Assembly (NCBI GenBank): GCA_031431235.1
Contig: JANPDA010000049.1
Location: 1 to 31,068, forward strand
DNA: 31,068 bases
Direction of reading: 5' to 3'
Source: JANNSW01 sp031431235
Lineage (GTDB): Bacteria > Pseudomonadota > Alphaproteobacteria > Rhizobiales > Hyphomicrobiaceae
Numbering within the stretch: position 1 is the stretch's first letter; each line of letters opens with the position of its first letter. The notes beneath the pieces are model-generated. The model was given only the letters and a program-made list of their open reading frames with translations. It was not told the DNA's origin and ran no database searches. Shown piece by piece: positions 25,644 to 31,068 of the stretch. Made by a program: the position numbers and the translations under genes.

Positions 25644-25706
25644 AGCGCCCGTCGGCGCCTCGTGGCATCGTCGCTTCCACGAGGCTCGACTCTGCCGGGG
25701 TGATCC

Positions 25707-26366
25707 ATGGTGCAATCTTCTGTCCAGCTGCTTGACCTGTTCGGCGCGCCCGAGCTGTCGAGCCTTACGGTCTGTGGCGCGAAGGAGCTGCCGCAACTAC
25801 CAAACTATCTCGACACCGCGATGTGGGGTTGGGTCACTGGCACCCGTTACCGTGACCGTGCGGTCCAGAACCTGAACATCAACCTCCTGCGGCGGATCAG
25901 TCTGGCCGCCACTTGCTATCAAGCCGGCCGTCACTCTCTGCTCGGATATGTGGACGGCCTTGCCGCGCAACAACACCGGCTCGCCGACTATCTGTCGGCG
26001 CTTCACCACTTCGAGCAGTGTCTCGCCGCCAACTGGGAGGCTGCGGAACTCGATGATCGTTGTCAGCGCCGCTTGCTGGGCATGCCCAAAGGGAAACTTA
26101 CCATCTTCGAGGAGCATGACGGCTCGGTCTTCGCGCGCATCAACCGCCTCAACAACCTCGTCAAGCACTTTTCCGCCGAGGACGCAGAGGTCACCTCTGC
26201 GCCGGTCTGGATCACAAACACGGGCCTCAAGTGCAATGGACCCGCGGTCACCTTCGATGAGTTGTACGGCCTGGTCCTCGAACTCTCGAACCTCGCCCGC
26301 CTGATCTTCGTCGACCTGCCCCAACGGGCTCAGGCGAAAGCCCGCGCGACAGGCCGGCCGGGCTGA
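25707..26366 (+). CDS. Hypothetical protein with HEPN-like R-x6-H motif
   Basis: A 219-residue soluble protein that belongs to no named family I know. The last half is helix-rich and contains DGSVFARINRLNNLVKHF, where R147 and H154 form an R-x6-H motif near the Rx4-6H of HEPN ribonucleases, followed by PVWITNTGLKCNG and VTFDELYGLVLELSNLA. This layout recalls widespread uncharacterised proteins with the conserved R-(I/L)-N-x-L-x-N-x-x-KH stretch. HEPN proteins are often RNases of toxin or defence systems, so RNA cleavage is possible, but this is inferred. Start: ATG at 25707 with GGGGTG upstream. It lies inside the repeat-bounded island, 150 bp before the DinJ-YafQ pair. Confidence 0.7.
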   Translation: MVQSSVQLLDLFGAPELSSLTVCGAKELPQLPNYLDTAMWGWVTGTRYRDRAVQNLNINLLRRISLAATCYQAGRHSLLGYVDGLAAQQHRLADYLSALHHFEQCLAANWEAAELDDRCQRRLLGMPKGKLTIFEEHDGSVFARINRLNNLVKHFSAEDAEVTSAPVWITNTGLKCNGPAVTFDELYGLVLELSNLARLIFVDLPQRAQAKARATGRPG

Positions 26367-26466
26367 TCTGCGCCGATGGCGCGCCTCGGTGCGGATCCCG
26401 GTCAGCTCCTTGCGCGGCTTCCCTTGCCGCTTTGGAGTCACAACGTGGTCGATGCGATCCTACCGC

Positions 26467-26494
26467 TTGCATTGTAATGCCAATGTATTACACT
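26467..26494 (+). promoter_or_regulatory. Promoter and operator of the dinJ-yafQ operon
   Basis: A sigma70-like promoter is visible: TTGCAT (26467-26472), 16 bp, TACACT (26489-26494). The inverted repeat TGTAAT-8-ATTACA (26473-26478, 26487-26492) lies inside and is placed to be the operator for the DinJ-type antitoxin or DinJ-YafQ complex, which autorepress such operons. The ATG is at 26518. Confidence 0.55.
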
Positions 26495-26517
26495 GTCGGC
26501 TTATGGAGAGCCCGACC

Positions 26518-26787
26518 ATGCCCAAGACCGCGACCGTGAATGCCCGCATCGATGAGAAGCTGAAGGCACGCGCCGAGAAGGTGCTGCGCCAGGTCGGCGT
26601 CTCGACCACGGACGTCATCACCATGCTCTATCATCAGATCGTGCTGCGCCAGGGTGTGCCCTTCGAGGTGAACATCCCGAACGCGGAAACGCGACGCGCC
26701 ATGCGCGAGCTGGACGCCGGCAAAGGCGAACGCTTCGATGGCACCGCGGAGGAACTCTTTGACCATATCCTGCGACACCGTAAATAA
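26518..26787 (+). CDS. dinJ: RelB/DinJ family antitoxin
   Basis: An 89-residue antitoxin. The N-terminal ribbon-helix-helix segment KTATVNARIDEKLKARAEKVLRQ continues to VSTTDVITMLYHQIVLRQGVPFEV, characteristic of DinJ. The C-terminal part (NAETRRAMRELDAGKGERFD) would wrap and neutralise the toxin. The ATG at 26518 has GGAGAG 8 nt upstream; the upstream in-frame ATG at 26503 contains that SD. Its stop codon TAATGG shares one base with the ATG of the toxin, so the two are coupled. A likely operator lies just upstream. It sits within the repeat-bounded insert at pncB, where it could stabilise the insert. Confidence 0.93.
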   Translation: MPKTATVNARIDEKLKARAEKVLRQVGVSTTDVITMLYHQIVLRQGVPFEVNIPNAETRRAMRELDAGKGERFDGTAEELFDHILRHRK

Positions 26788-27068
26788 TGGCAGGCATGAA
26801 AACGTTCCGCTTCCGATCCGCCTACAAGAAAGACCTCAAGCGCATCACCAAGCGCGGCTACGATCTTGCGGCACTCGGCACGGTTCTCAATACCTTGCGC
26901 GCCGGTGGCACTCTTTCCCCAGCCAATCGCGATCATCCCCTCAAGGGTGAATGGCAACACTATCGCGAATGCCACCTCGAGCCTGACTGGTTGCTGATCT
27001 ACCAGACGACCGACAAAGAGGTCGTGCTCGCCCGCACCGGCACCCATGCCGACCTGTTCGGGATGTGA
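26787..27068 (+). CDS. yafQ: YafQ-type mRNA interferase toxin
   Basis: A 93-residue RelE-superfamily toxin, a ribosome-dependent endoribonuclease that cuts mRNA within codons and is held inactive by DinJ. The residues important in E. coli YafQ are present at the same numbers: H50, H63, D67, W68, H87 and F91 (RDHPLKGEW, CHLEPDWLL, TGTHADLF). Length and basic N-terminal half (FRFRSAYKKDLKRITKRG) match. The toxin is therefore probably active. The gene starts on the last base of the dinJ stop. Its own stop lies within the left arm of a 10-bp inverted repeat that ends in the right copy of the pncB direct repeat. Confidence 0.95.
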   Translation: MAGMKTFRFRSAYKKDLKRITKRGYDLAALGTVLNTLRAGGTLSPANRDHPLKGEWQHYRECHLEPDWLLIYQTTDKEVVLARTGTHADLFGM

Positions 27069-27118
27069 GCAATTACCATCGCTGCGGAGCGGATTGCGCC
27101 TTTAGTGCAATTGCTCAC
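27065..27118. repeat. 10-bp inverted repeat at the right edge of the island
   Basis: GTGAGCAATT (27065-27074) and AATTGCTCAC (27109-27118) are perfect inverse copies, 34 bp apart, with a small CGCT-GCGG-AGCG hairpin between them. The left arm includes the yafQ stop; the right arm runs into the 62-bp direct repeat (27113). It may be recombinase arm sites or a weak terminator. Confidence 0.5.
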
Positions 27119-27174
27119 CCGCTACCGCCGCGTCTTTCGTGCGGGCCACCAGGAGGCGGTGCCGGTGACGGTTT
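27113..27174 (+). repeat. Right copy of 62-bp direct repeat (displaced pncB 3' end)
   Basis: It matches 25106-25167 at 59 of 62 positions. In the pncB frame it reads TRYRRVFRAGHQEAVPVTV and then a TAG at 27174-27176, versus ARYRRVF... and TGA in the first copy. The differences are one Ala-to-Thr and otherwise synonymous, so it derives from a functional pncB end. Nothing upstream of 27113 resembles pncB. Confidence 0.8.
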
Positions 27175-27197
27175 AGTGTTCCGACCCATTCATTCGA

Positions 27198-27325
27198 TAC
27201 CCGTTTCCCCGGACGCCGCTTAGCGGCGATCCGGGGCCCAGGGTCGAGTATGGGGGCCGTGCCACTCGGCTCCTGGATCCCGGCTCTCCGCCTGCTTGCG
27301 CAGGCTCCGGCCGGGAAAACGGGTA
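27198..27325. repeat. Compound palindromic intergenic repeat
   Basis: Outer arms TACCCGTTTCCCCGG (27198-27212) and CCGGGAAAACGGGTA (27311-27325) are inverted copies with one mismatch. Within lie a hairpin at 27207-27236 (CCCCGGA, CGCCGC-TTA-GCGGCG, TCCGGGG) and another near 27280-27316 (CCCGGC, GCCTGC-TTGC-GCAGGC, GCCGGG). This resembles the dispersed GC-rich extragenic repeats of Rhizobiales genomes. It lies between the island's right repeat and the truncated ketopantoate-reductase gene. Confidence 0.7.
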
Positions 27326-27346
27326 CCATTTGCATGAGTCAGAACA

Positions 27347-27580
27347 TTAGGAACGCGCTTCGGCCGGAAACGTCGGGTAGAGGCCCTGCGTGCGGCCGAG
27401 CGCCTGCACGAGGCCGAGCACGGCGTCGATGAAGGGCGTCTCGGCCCCGACCAGCCGGCCCATCTCCTGCACCGCCGTCAGCAGCGCGTCGATCTCGAGG
27501 GCACGCTTGGCTTCGAGATCCTGCAGCATCGAGGTGCGATGGGCGCCGACCTTGGCCGCGCCGAGAATGCAGATCTTCAT
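27347..27580 (-). pseudogene. Internally deleted ketopantoate reductase (PanE/ApbA-like) remnant
   Basis: A 77-residue frame. The first eight residues (MKICILGA) are the start of a PanE/ApbA Rossmann domain. The rest (GAHRTSMLQDLEAKRALEID, then GRLVGAETPFIDAVLGLVQ and RTQGLYP) is the end of the C-terminal domain, including the usual TSMLQDLEAxRxxEID. About 220 residues in between, with most of the NADPH site and the catalytic Lys, are missing, yet the frame is kept and GAGGAG lies 8 nt upstream of the ATG at 27580. It cannot be an active reductase. It is either a recent in-frame deletion or, less likely, a retained small protein. Confidence 0.75.
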
Positions 27581-27696
27581 GACAGTGCTCCTCAGCAAGC
27601 GAGGGAGCGGGATAGCATGGGCACGCCTTGGACGAAAACCCATCCAGGTGCGCGAAACGCGCTACATTGTGCCATGCACAGGAGCGGAGACTGCCG

Positions 27697-28548
27697 ATGT
27701 CTTTCAATCCGGAATCGATCATCGATCGCGAGCGCTATCCCGTCGACGACCTCGATGGCACCGCCGGGTGCCGGCTGATCGAAGCCTGTCGCGCCGAGAT
27801 GGCGGCGAATGGCGCCTGCAACTTGCGTGGCTTCATCCGGCCGGAAGCCGTCGAGCGCCTCGCGCGCGAAGCCAAGGCGCTCGAGCCGCTTGCCTTCCGC
27901 AAGGACAAGGTGAGGAACGCCTACTTCACGCAGGACGATCCGAGCCTGCCTGCCGATCATCCCTTGCGCGCCTTCTTCCCCTTGAGGATGGCGCAGCTCG
28001 CGCACGATCTGGTGCCGAGACAGGCGCTCGTCGAAGCGCTCTATCGCACCGACGCGCTCACCGACTTCATTGCCCGTGTGCTCGGCAAGGAGCGGCTCTT
28101 CCGCATGGCCGACCGCTTCCAGGCGCTCAATCTCACCTATCTGAAGGCCGGCGACCTGCAGCCCTGGCACTACGACCATGGCGAGTTCACGGTGACGCTG
28201 CTGCTGCAAGCGGCGGAGTCGGGTGGAGATTTCGAGTTTGCGCCGCGCATTCGCACACCCGAGGACGAGAACTTCCCCGCAGTCCGCCAGCTGCTCGCCG
28301 GTACCTATCCGGACGTGCAGGCGCTGGCGCGCGACGCCGGCACGCTGACAATCTTCCGCGGCATGTACGCCATGCACCGGGTGAGCGAGGTGCGCGGCGG
28401 CATGAGCCGCATCACGGCGATCTTCAGCTACGACAGCGAGCCCGACCGGATCGCCGAGGACGAGGTCAACATCGCCATCTACGGGTCCCGGGTCGCGCCG
28501 CTGCTCGCGGCCGATCCCCAGCGCATCAGGCCGAGCGGGGCGGCGTAG
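27697..28548 (+). CDS. Fe(II)/2-oxoglutarate enzyme resembling BesD/HalD halogenases, with an HxD facial triad
   Basis: A 283-residue non-haem iron enzyme. The iron ligands are H158 and D160 (QPWHYDHGEFTVTLLLQ) and H227 (YAMHRVSEV), with R238 (GGMSRITAIFSY) for 2-oxoglutarate. HYDHGEFTVTLLLQ followed by SGGDFEFAPRIR recalls the BesD/HalD family of amino-acid halogenases. Halogenases have Gly instead of the Asp so chloride can bind iron; here the Asp is present, so hydroxylation or desaturation is more likely. Substrate unknown, perhaps a free amino acid. GGAGA lies about 6 nt before the ATG at 27697. It converges on xerD and overlaps it by 23 bp. The family link is from pattern memory. Confidence 0.85.
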   Translation: MSFNPESIIDRERYPVDDLDGTAGCRLIEACRAEMAANGACNLRGFIRPEAVERLAREAKALEPLAFRKDKVRNAYFTQDDPSLPADHPLRAFFPLRMAQLAHDLVPRQALVEALYRTDALTDFIARVLGKERLFRMADRFQALNLTYLKAGDLQPWHYDHGEFTVTLLLQAAESGGDFEFAPRIRTPEDENFPAVRQLLAGTYPDVQALARDAGTLTIFRGMYAMHRVSEVRGGMSRITAIFSYDSEPDRIAEDEVNIAIYGSRVAPLLAADPQRIRPSGAA

Positions 28549-29464
28549 GCCTCGCCAACGGATGGTGCTCGCCGACGACGCGTTTGAGCCGCTCCTCGAG
28601 CACATGGGTGTAGATCTCGGTCGTCGAGATGTCGGCGTGCCCGAGCAGCTGCTGGACGGTGCGCAGGTCGGCGCCCCGATCGAGCAGGTGACTGGCGAAG
28701 GCATGGCGCAGCACGTGCGGCGAGACCCGCTCGGGATCGAGGCCGGCGGCGAGCGCCAGCTGCTTCAGCTCCTGGCCCACATGCTGGCGGGTCAGGTGCC
28801 CACTCTCGCCATGAGAGGGGAACAGCCAGCGGCCGCGCCGGTCACGGGCCGCGTCGGCGGCAAGATAGGCCTCCAGCGCGGATCGGGCTGCCGGCGTCAA
28901 CGGCACCATCCGCTCGCGCCCTCCCTTGCCGCGGACTGAGATCATGCGGTCGTCGCCAGCGAGTGCTTTGGCCGGCAGCGTCACCAGCTCGCTCACACGC
29001 AGGCCGGTCGCATAGAGCAGCTCGAGGATCGCCGCCATTCGCAACGCGGCAAGTCGCCCGGCGGGGTCCCCGGCGCGGGTGGCGCGTTGTGCCGCGGCGA
29101 GCAGGCGGTCGACCTCGGCGACCGAGAGCGTCTGTGGCAGCGTACGCACATCCTTGGGGCCCGCGAGCTGCTCCGCGGGATTGTCGTCCCGATGCCCCTC
29201 GCCTTCCAGGAACCGGAACAGCTGGCGGATCGAGGACAACGCCCGCGCCCGCGAGGAGGCCGCTTGCCCAGCCTCGCCGAGCGCCTTCAGATGAGCCTGG
29301 ATATCCTCACGCCGCACGGCTTCGAGCGCCACCTCGCGTCGTGCGAGGAAGGCGAGAAACGAATCGAGGTCGCGCCGATAGGCGGCGAGCGTGTTCTCGG
29401 CCGCCCCACGCTCGGCCGCCATCATGCCGAGGAATTCCTCGAGCTGCCTTGCCGCTTCAGCCAC
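28526..29464 (-). CDS. xerD: Site-specific tyrosine recombinase XerD
   Basis: A 312-residue tyrosine recombinase. With XerC it resolves chromosome dimers at dif. The N-terminal SAM-like core-binding domain (AAENTLAAYRRDLDSFLAFL) is followed by the catalytic domain with R156 (GLRVSEL), K180 (GKGGRER), H250 and R253 (SPHVLRHAFASHLL), H276 (LGHADISTT) and nucleophile Y285 (IYTHV). Start: GTG at 29464 with GGAG 7 nt upstream; the frame is open further upstream, but that part reads as non-coding. Length and TTEIYTHV fit housekeeping XerD, not a mobile-element integrase. It is convergent with the BesD-like gene and divergent from a toxin-antitoxin pair. Confidence 0.94.
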   Translation of the reverse strand: MAEAARQLEEFLGMMAAERGAAENTLAAYRRDLDSFLAFLARREVALEAVRREDIQAHLKALGEAGQAASSRARALSSIRQLFRFLEGEGHRDDNPAEQLAGPKDVRTLPQTLSVAEVDRLLAAAQRATRAGDPAGRLAALRMAAILELLYATGLRVSELVTLPAKALAGDDRMISVRGKGGRERMVPLTPAARSALEAYLAADAARDRRGRWLFPSHGESGHLTRQHVGQELKQLALAAGLDPERVSPHVLRHAFASHLLDRGADLRTVQQLLGHADISTTEIYTHVLEERLKRVVGEHHPLARPTPPRSA

Positions 29465-29566
29465 GCCCTCGCTCCGCCTGATCCCTGGCGGCAGTGTGGC
29501 TGATTCGCGAGCGTTCGGCCCAGCCGGCAAACGAAAATCGCTGATTTTTGAACCAGTCCTGAACCA

Positions 29567-29595
29567 TTGAGTTCTCCGGCAAATTGCCGTATCGT
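29567..29595 (+). promoter_or_regulatory. Promoter with palindromic operator for the DUF1778-GNAT operon
   Basis: TTGAGT (29567-29572), 17 bp, TATCGT (29590-29595) fit a sigma70-type promoter. The spacer contains the perfect palindrome CGGCAA-A-TTGCCG (29577-29589), exactly between the boxes, so a repressor bound there would block polymerase. The antitoxin or toxin complex is the likely ligand. The predicted start site falls at or next to the ATG at 29603, so the mRNA may be nearly leaderless. Confidence 0.55.
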
Positions 29596-29602
29596 GTGCG
29601 CT

Positions 29603-29899
29603 ATGAGCAACATGCCCAACACCACAACTCGTCTCGAAGCCCGCCTGCCGGTCGAGGTACACGCACTCTTGAAGCGCGCCGCCGAGCTTGAAGGCCGGAC
29701 ACTAACCGATTTTGTCGTGGCGGCGGCGAGCGCCGCCGCGCGCAAGACCATCGAGGAGATTGAGATCATCCGGTTGTCGATCGAGGACCAAGAGCGCTTC
29801 GCCGAGGCTCTGATCAACCCGCCGCCGCTGGCGCCGGCCATGCAGAGAGCCGTCCAACGCCATCGGCGCCTGTTCGGGGTGCCGGGCGAGAATGACTGA
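29603..29899 (+). CDS. DUF1778 (TacA-like) antitoxin
   Basis: A 98-residue antitoxin. Residues 8-55 (TTRLEARLPVEVHALLKRAA, then LEGRTLTDFVVAAASAAARK) form the DUF1778 ribbon-helix-helix DNA-binding domain. The C-terminal part (ERFAEALINPPPLAPAMQRA) is the toxin-wrapping tail, with the usual PPP. TacA-type proteins neutralise GNAT toxins and autorepress. No SD is seen before the ATG at 29603; an in-frame ATG at 29612 and a TTG at 29567 are alternatives. It overlaps the toxin gene by 8 bp. A promoter with palindromic operator lies immediately upstream. Confidence 0.92.
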   Translation: MSNMPNTTTRLEARLPVEVHALLKRAAELEGRTLTDFVVAAASAAARKTIEEIEIIRLSIEDQERFAEALINPPPLAPAMQRAVQRHRRLFGVPGEND

Positions 29900-30416
29900 T
29901 CTGGCGTCGCCGTTCGTCATCGAGCCACTGCGCGCCACCCATGATCGAAGCGCATTCAAGAGTGGTGTCGAGCCATTGGACCGCTACTTTGCGAGTCAAG
30001 CCACGCAGGACATTCGCCGCCGGGTCTCAGCCTGCTTCGTCGCGGTCGAGCGCGGCACAACGATGGTTGCAGGCTACTACACCATCGCGTCGAGCAGCAT
30101 GCCACTGCCGGACCTGGCACCAACCACGGCGAAAAAGCTGCCGCGCTACCCACTGGTGGCTGCGGTGCGCATTGGCCGGCTCGCCGTTTCCGCGAGCCAT
30201 CGCGGCAAGGGAATAGGTGCGGGCCTTCTGCTCGACGGCATCGCGCGGGCATACCGCGCCGAGTTCACGGCGTTCGCCGTCGTTGTCGACGCCAAGGACG
30301 AAGTAGCCGTTGCCTTCTACAAGCATCATGGCTTCATCGCCTTCGTGAGCGCTCCGATGAGCCTCTATCTCCCATTGGCGGAAGCAGCCCGGCAGCTCGG
30401 CCTTCCGGCGCCGTAG
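29892..30416 (+). CDS. GNAT-family toxin (TacT-like N-acetyltransferase)
   Basis: A 174-residue GNAT protein. TacT-type toxins acetylate the amino group of aminoacyl-tRNA and stop translation. It starts with the typical FVIEPLRATHDRSAFKSGVEPLDRYFASQA. Acetyl-CoA contacts are RIGRLAVSASHRGKGIG (RGKGIG 104-109), and the likely catalytic Tyr is Y143 in AFYKHHGF. All parts of an active enzyme are visible. It overlaps the DUF1778 antitoxin gene by 8 bp (29892-29899), the usual antitoxin-first order. Which tRNAs it acts on cannot be read from sequence. Confidence 0.93.
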   Translation: MTDLASPFVIEPLRATHDRSAFKSGVEPLDRYFASQATQDIRRRVSACFVAVERGTTMVAGYYTIASSSMPLPDLAPTTAKKLPRYPLVAAVRIGRLAVSASHRGKGIGAGLLLDGIARAYRAEFTAFAVVVDAKDEVAVAFYKHHGFIAFVSAPMSLYLPLAEAARQLGLPAP

Positions 30417-30884
30417 TGGCGACCGACCGGCGACATGACGATGTCGAGCATTGCGTGGACGCCGCTGCCTTCGCTCTGGCCGAAGCCGGCCGCCTCGATT
30501 TCCGTCGGTGAGATCGAGCAGTTGGTGTTCAACCAGGACGGTGCGCCGACGTGAGAGATCCGATGCGATGCGCGGAAGTCATCCGCGCGGAAATTCGACT
30601 TGCTCGCGAGCGGCACGGCGGACAGCTTCGGCGCGGCGAAGGCGGCGGCAATCTACGAGACGTCGCTCTTGACGGTGGCGAAGTCGGGAGCATGACCAGA
30701 TGAGCCCTTCAACCGGCGGTGCCGGAATGTGTGTTCGAGGTGAGGTGGTCGCCATCCTTGTAACAGCCCAGCGGCCCGGACAAGCCTGGTTCTGGCTTCA
30801 ATTGGGCCGCCAGTCTCAGTGCCGTCGGTCGAGTCAGATTGGCCTCCTTCGTGCGCTACTGCCTCGCGATCCCGAAGAGTCCCG
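30417..30884. other. Gene-poor stretch with short coding-like fragments
   Basis: No complete gene can be supported in these 468 bp. A short plus-strand piece ending TGA near 30553 (SVGEIEQLVFNQDGAPT) and another ending TGA near 30694 (FGAAKAAAIYETSLLTVAKS) look coding-like, but they lack starts and family similarity I can name. They may be ends of decayed genes. No promoter, RNA gene or repeat was identified. Confidence 0.3.
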
Positions 30885-31068
30885 CTACCCGCTCGTGCGC
30901 CGCGGCCAGTCCTCGAACAGGGCTTCGAGCGCGAGGCGGCGGGCCTCGACCTCGAGGCCGGCTGCTTTCAGCGAGCGGATGGTGTCGCCCAGCGCGAGCA
31001 GATGTGCGTTCTCGGCTCCATCGGGCCCGAGTGCCTGGCGTTTTGCGCCGCCGGTCTGCACCAGGGCC
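30885..31068 (-). CDS. C-terminal end of an unidentified protein (runs off the window)
   Basis: A minus-strand frame open from the window edge to a TAG at 30885-30887. About 60 residues are visible, including ALGPDGAENAHLLALGDTI, SLKAAGLEVEARRLALEALF and DWPRRTSG at the end. Codon use is strongly G/C-ending, as in neighbouring genes. It is helix-rich and Ala/Leu-rich, with no recognisable family. The start and most of the gene lie beyond 31068. Confidence 0.6.
   Translation of the reverse strand, partial: ALVQTGGAKRQALGPDGAENAHLLALGDTIRSLKAAGLEVEARRLALEALFEDWPRRTSG

Noticed and set aside
27060..27180. tRNA gene at the repeat, as in usual genomic-island targets
   Set aside because: No cloverleaf or T-loop sequence is visible; the repeat is clearly the protein-coding end of pncB.
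28526..29464. XerD as the integrase of the pncB island
   Set aside because: It has the sequence features and size of housekeeping XerD, and lies outside the direct repeats, over 1.3 kb away.

Overview
The window is a GC-rich chromosomal segment, most likely from an alphaproteobacterium of the Hyphomicrobiales (Rhizobiales) type. This is inferred from gene content: xseA followed by a DUF2093 gene, a DUF1640-like coiled-coil membrane protein, a rhodanese-ChrB/ChrA pair, and an alphaproteobacterial-looking PncB, all with strongly G/C-biased third codon positions. No rRNA, tRNA or CRISPR array was seen.

Layout. 1-2299 (+): small membrane protein, a haloacetate (fluoroacetate) dehalogenase-type hydrolase with every known catalytic residue, and a patatin-like lipase, tightly packed. 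2319-5441 (-): xseA, a DUF2093 protein and a mandelate-racemase-type enolase-superfamily enzyme. 5516-8090: a DUF1640-like coiled-coil protein (+), then an AIM24/TIGR00266 protein and an M20 deacylase (-). 8365-20681: a dense catabolic block. It holds an orphan molybdenum-hydroxylase large subunit (+) and a DUF1989 protein (-). It also holds a coupled plus-strand operon of an IPNS-like 2-oxoglutarate/Fe oxygenase, a Rieske oxygenase, a D-2-hydroxyacid dehydrogenase and a TIM-barrel isomerase. Across a strong hairpin terminator lies an opposing set: a hydroxyacyl/hydroxyacid dehydrogenase, a DAO-type FAD amine oxidase and an MHS-family H+ symporter. A divergent glutathione transferase closes the block. 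Together these look like uptake and oxidative breakdown of small, possibly N-substituted, organic acids; the substrate is not known.

20716-25169: truA (-), the chromate-resistance pair chrB-chrA (-) and divergent pncB (+).

25106-27174 is the most interesting part. The last 62 bp of pncB are repeated, 59/62 identical, about 2 kb downstream, and the copy would encode the same C-terminus. Between the copies lie a frameshifted tyrosine-recombinase C-terminus, a decayed methyltransferase-like tail, an unannotated protein with a HEPN-like R-x6-H motif, and an intact DinJ-YafQ toxin-antitoxin pair. This looks like a small integrated island, or its remnant, that entered the 3' end of pncB and restored the gene.

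27198-30416: a compound palindromic repeat, a ketopantoate-reductase gene reduced to its two ends, an HxD Fe/2OG enzyme resembling the BesD/HalD halogenases, xerD (-), and a second toxin-antitoxin pair (DUF1778 plus GNAT) whose promoter holds a perfect palindrome between its -35 and -10 boxes. The last 650 bp hold fragments and the C-terminus of a gene that runs off the window.
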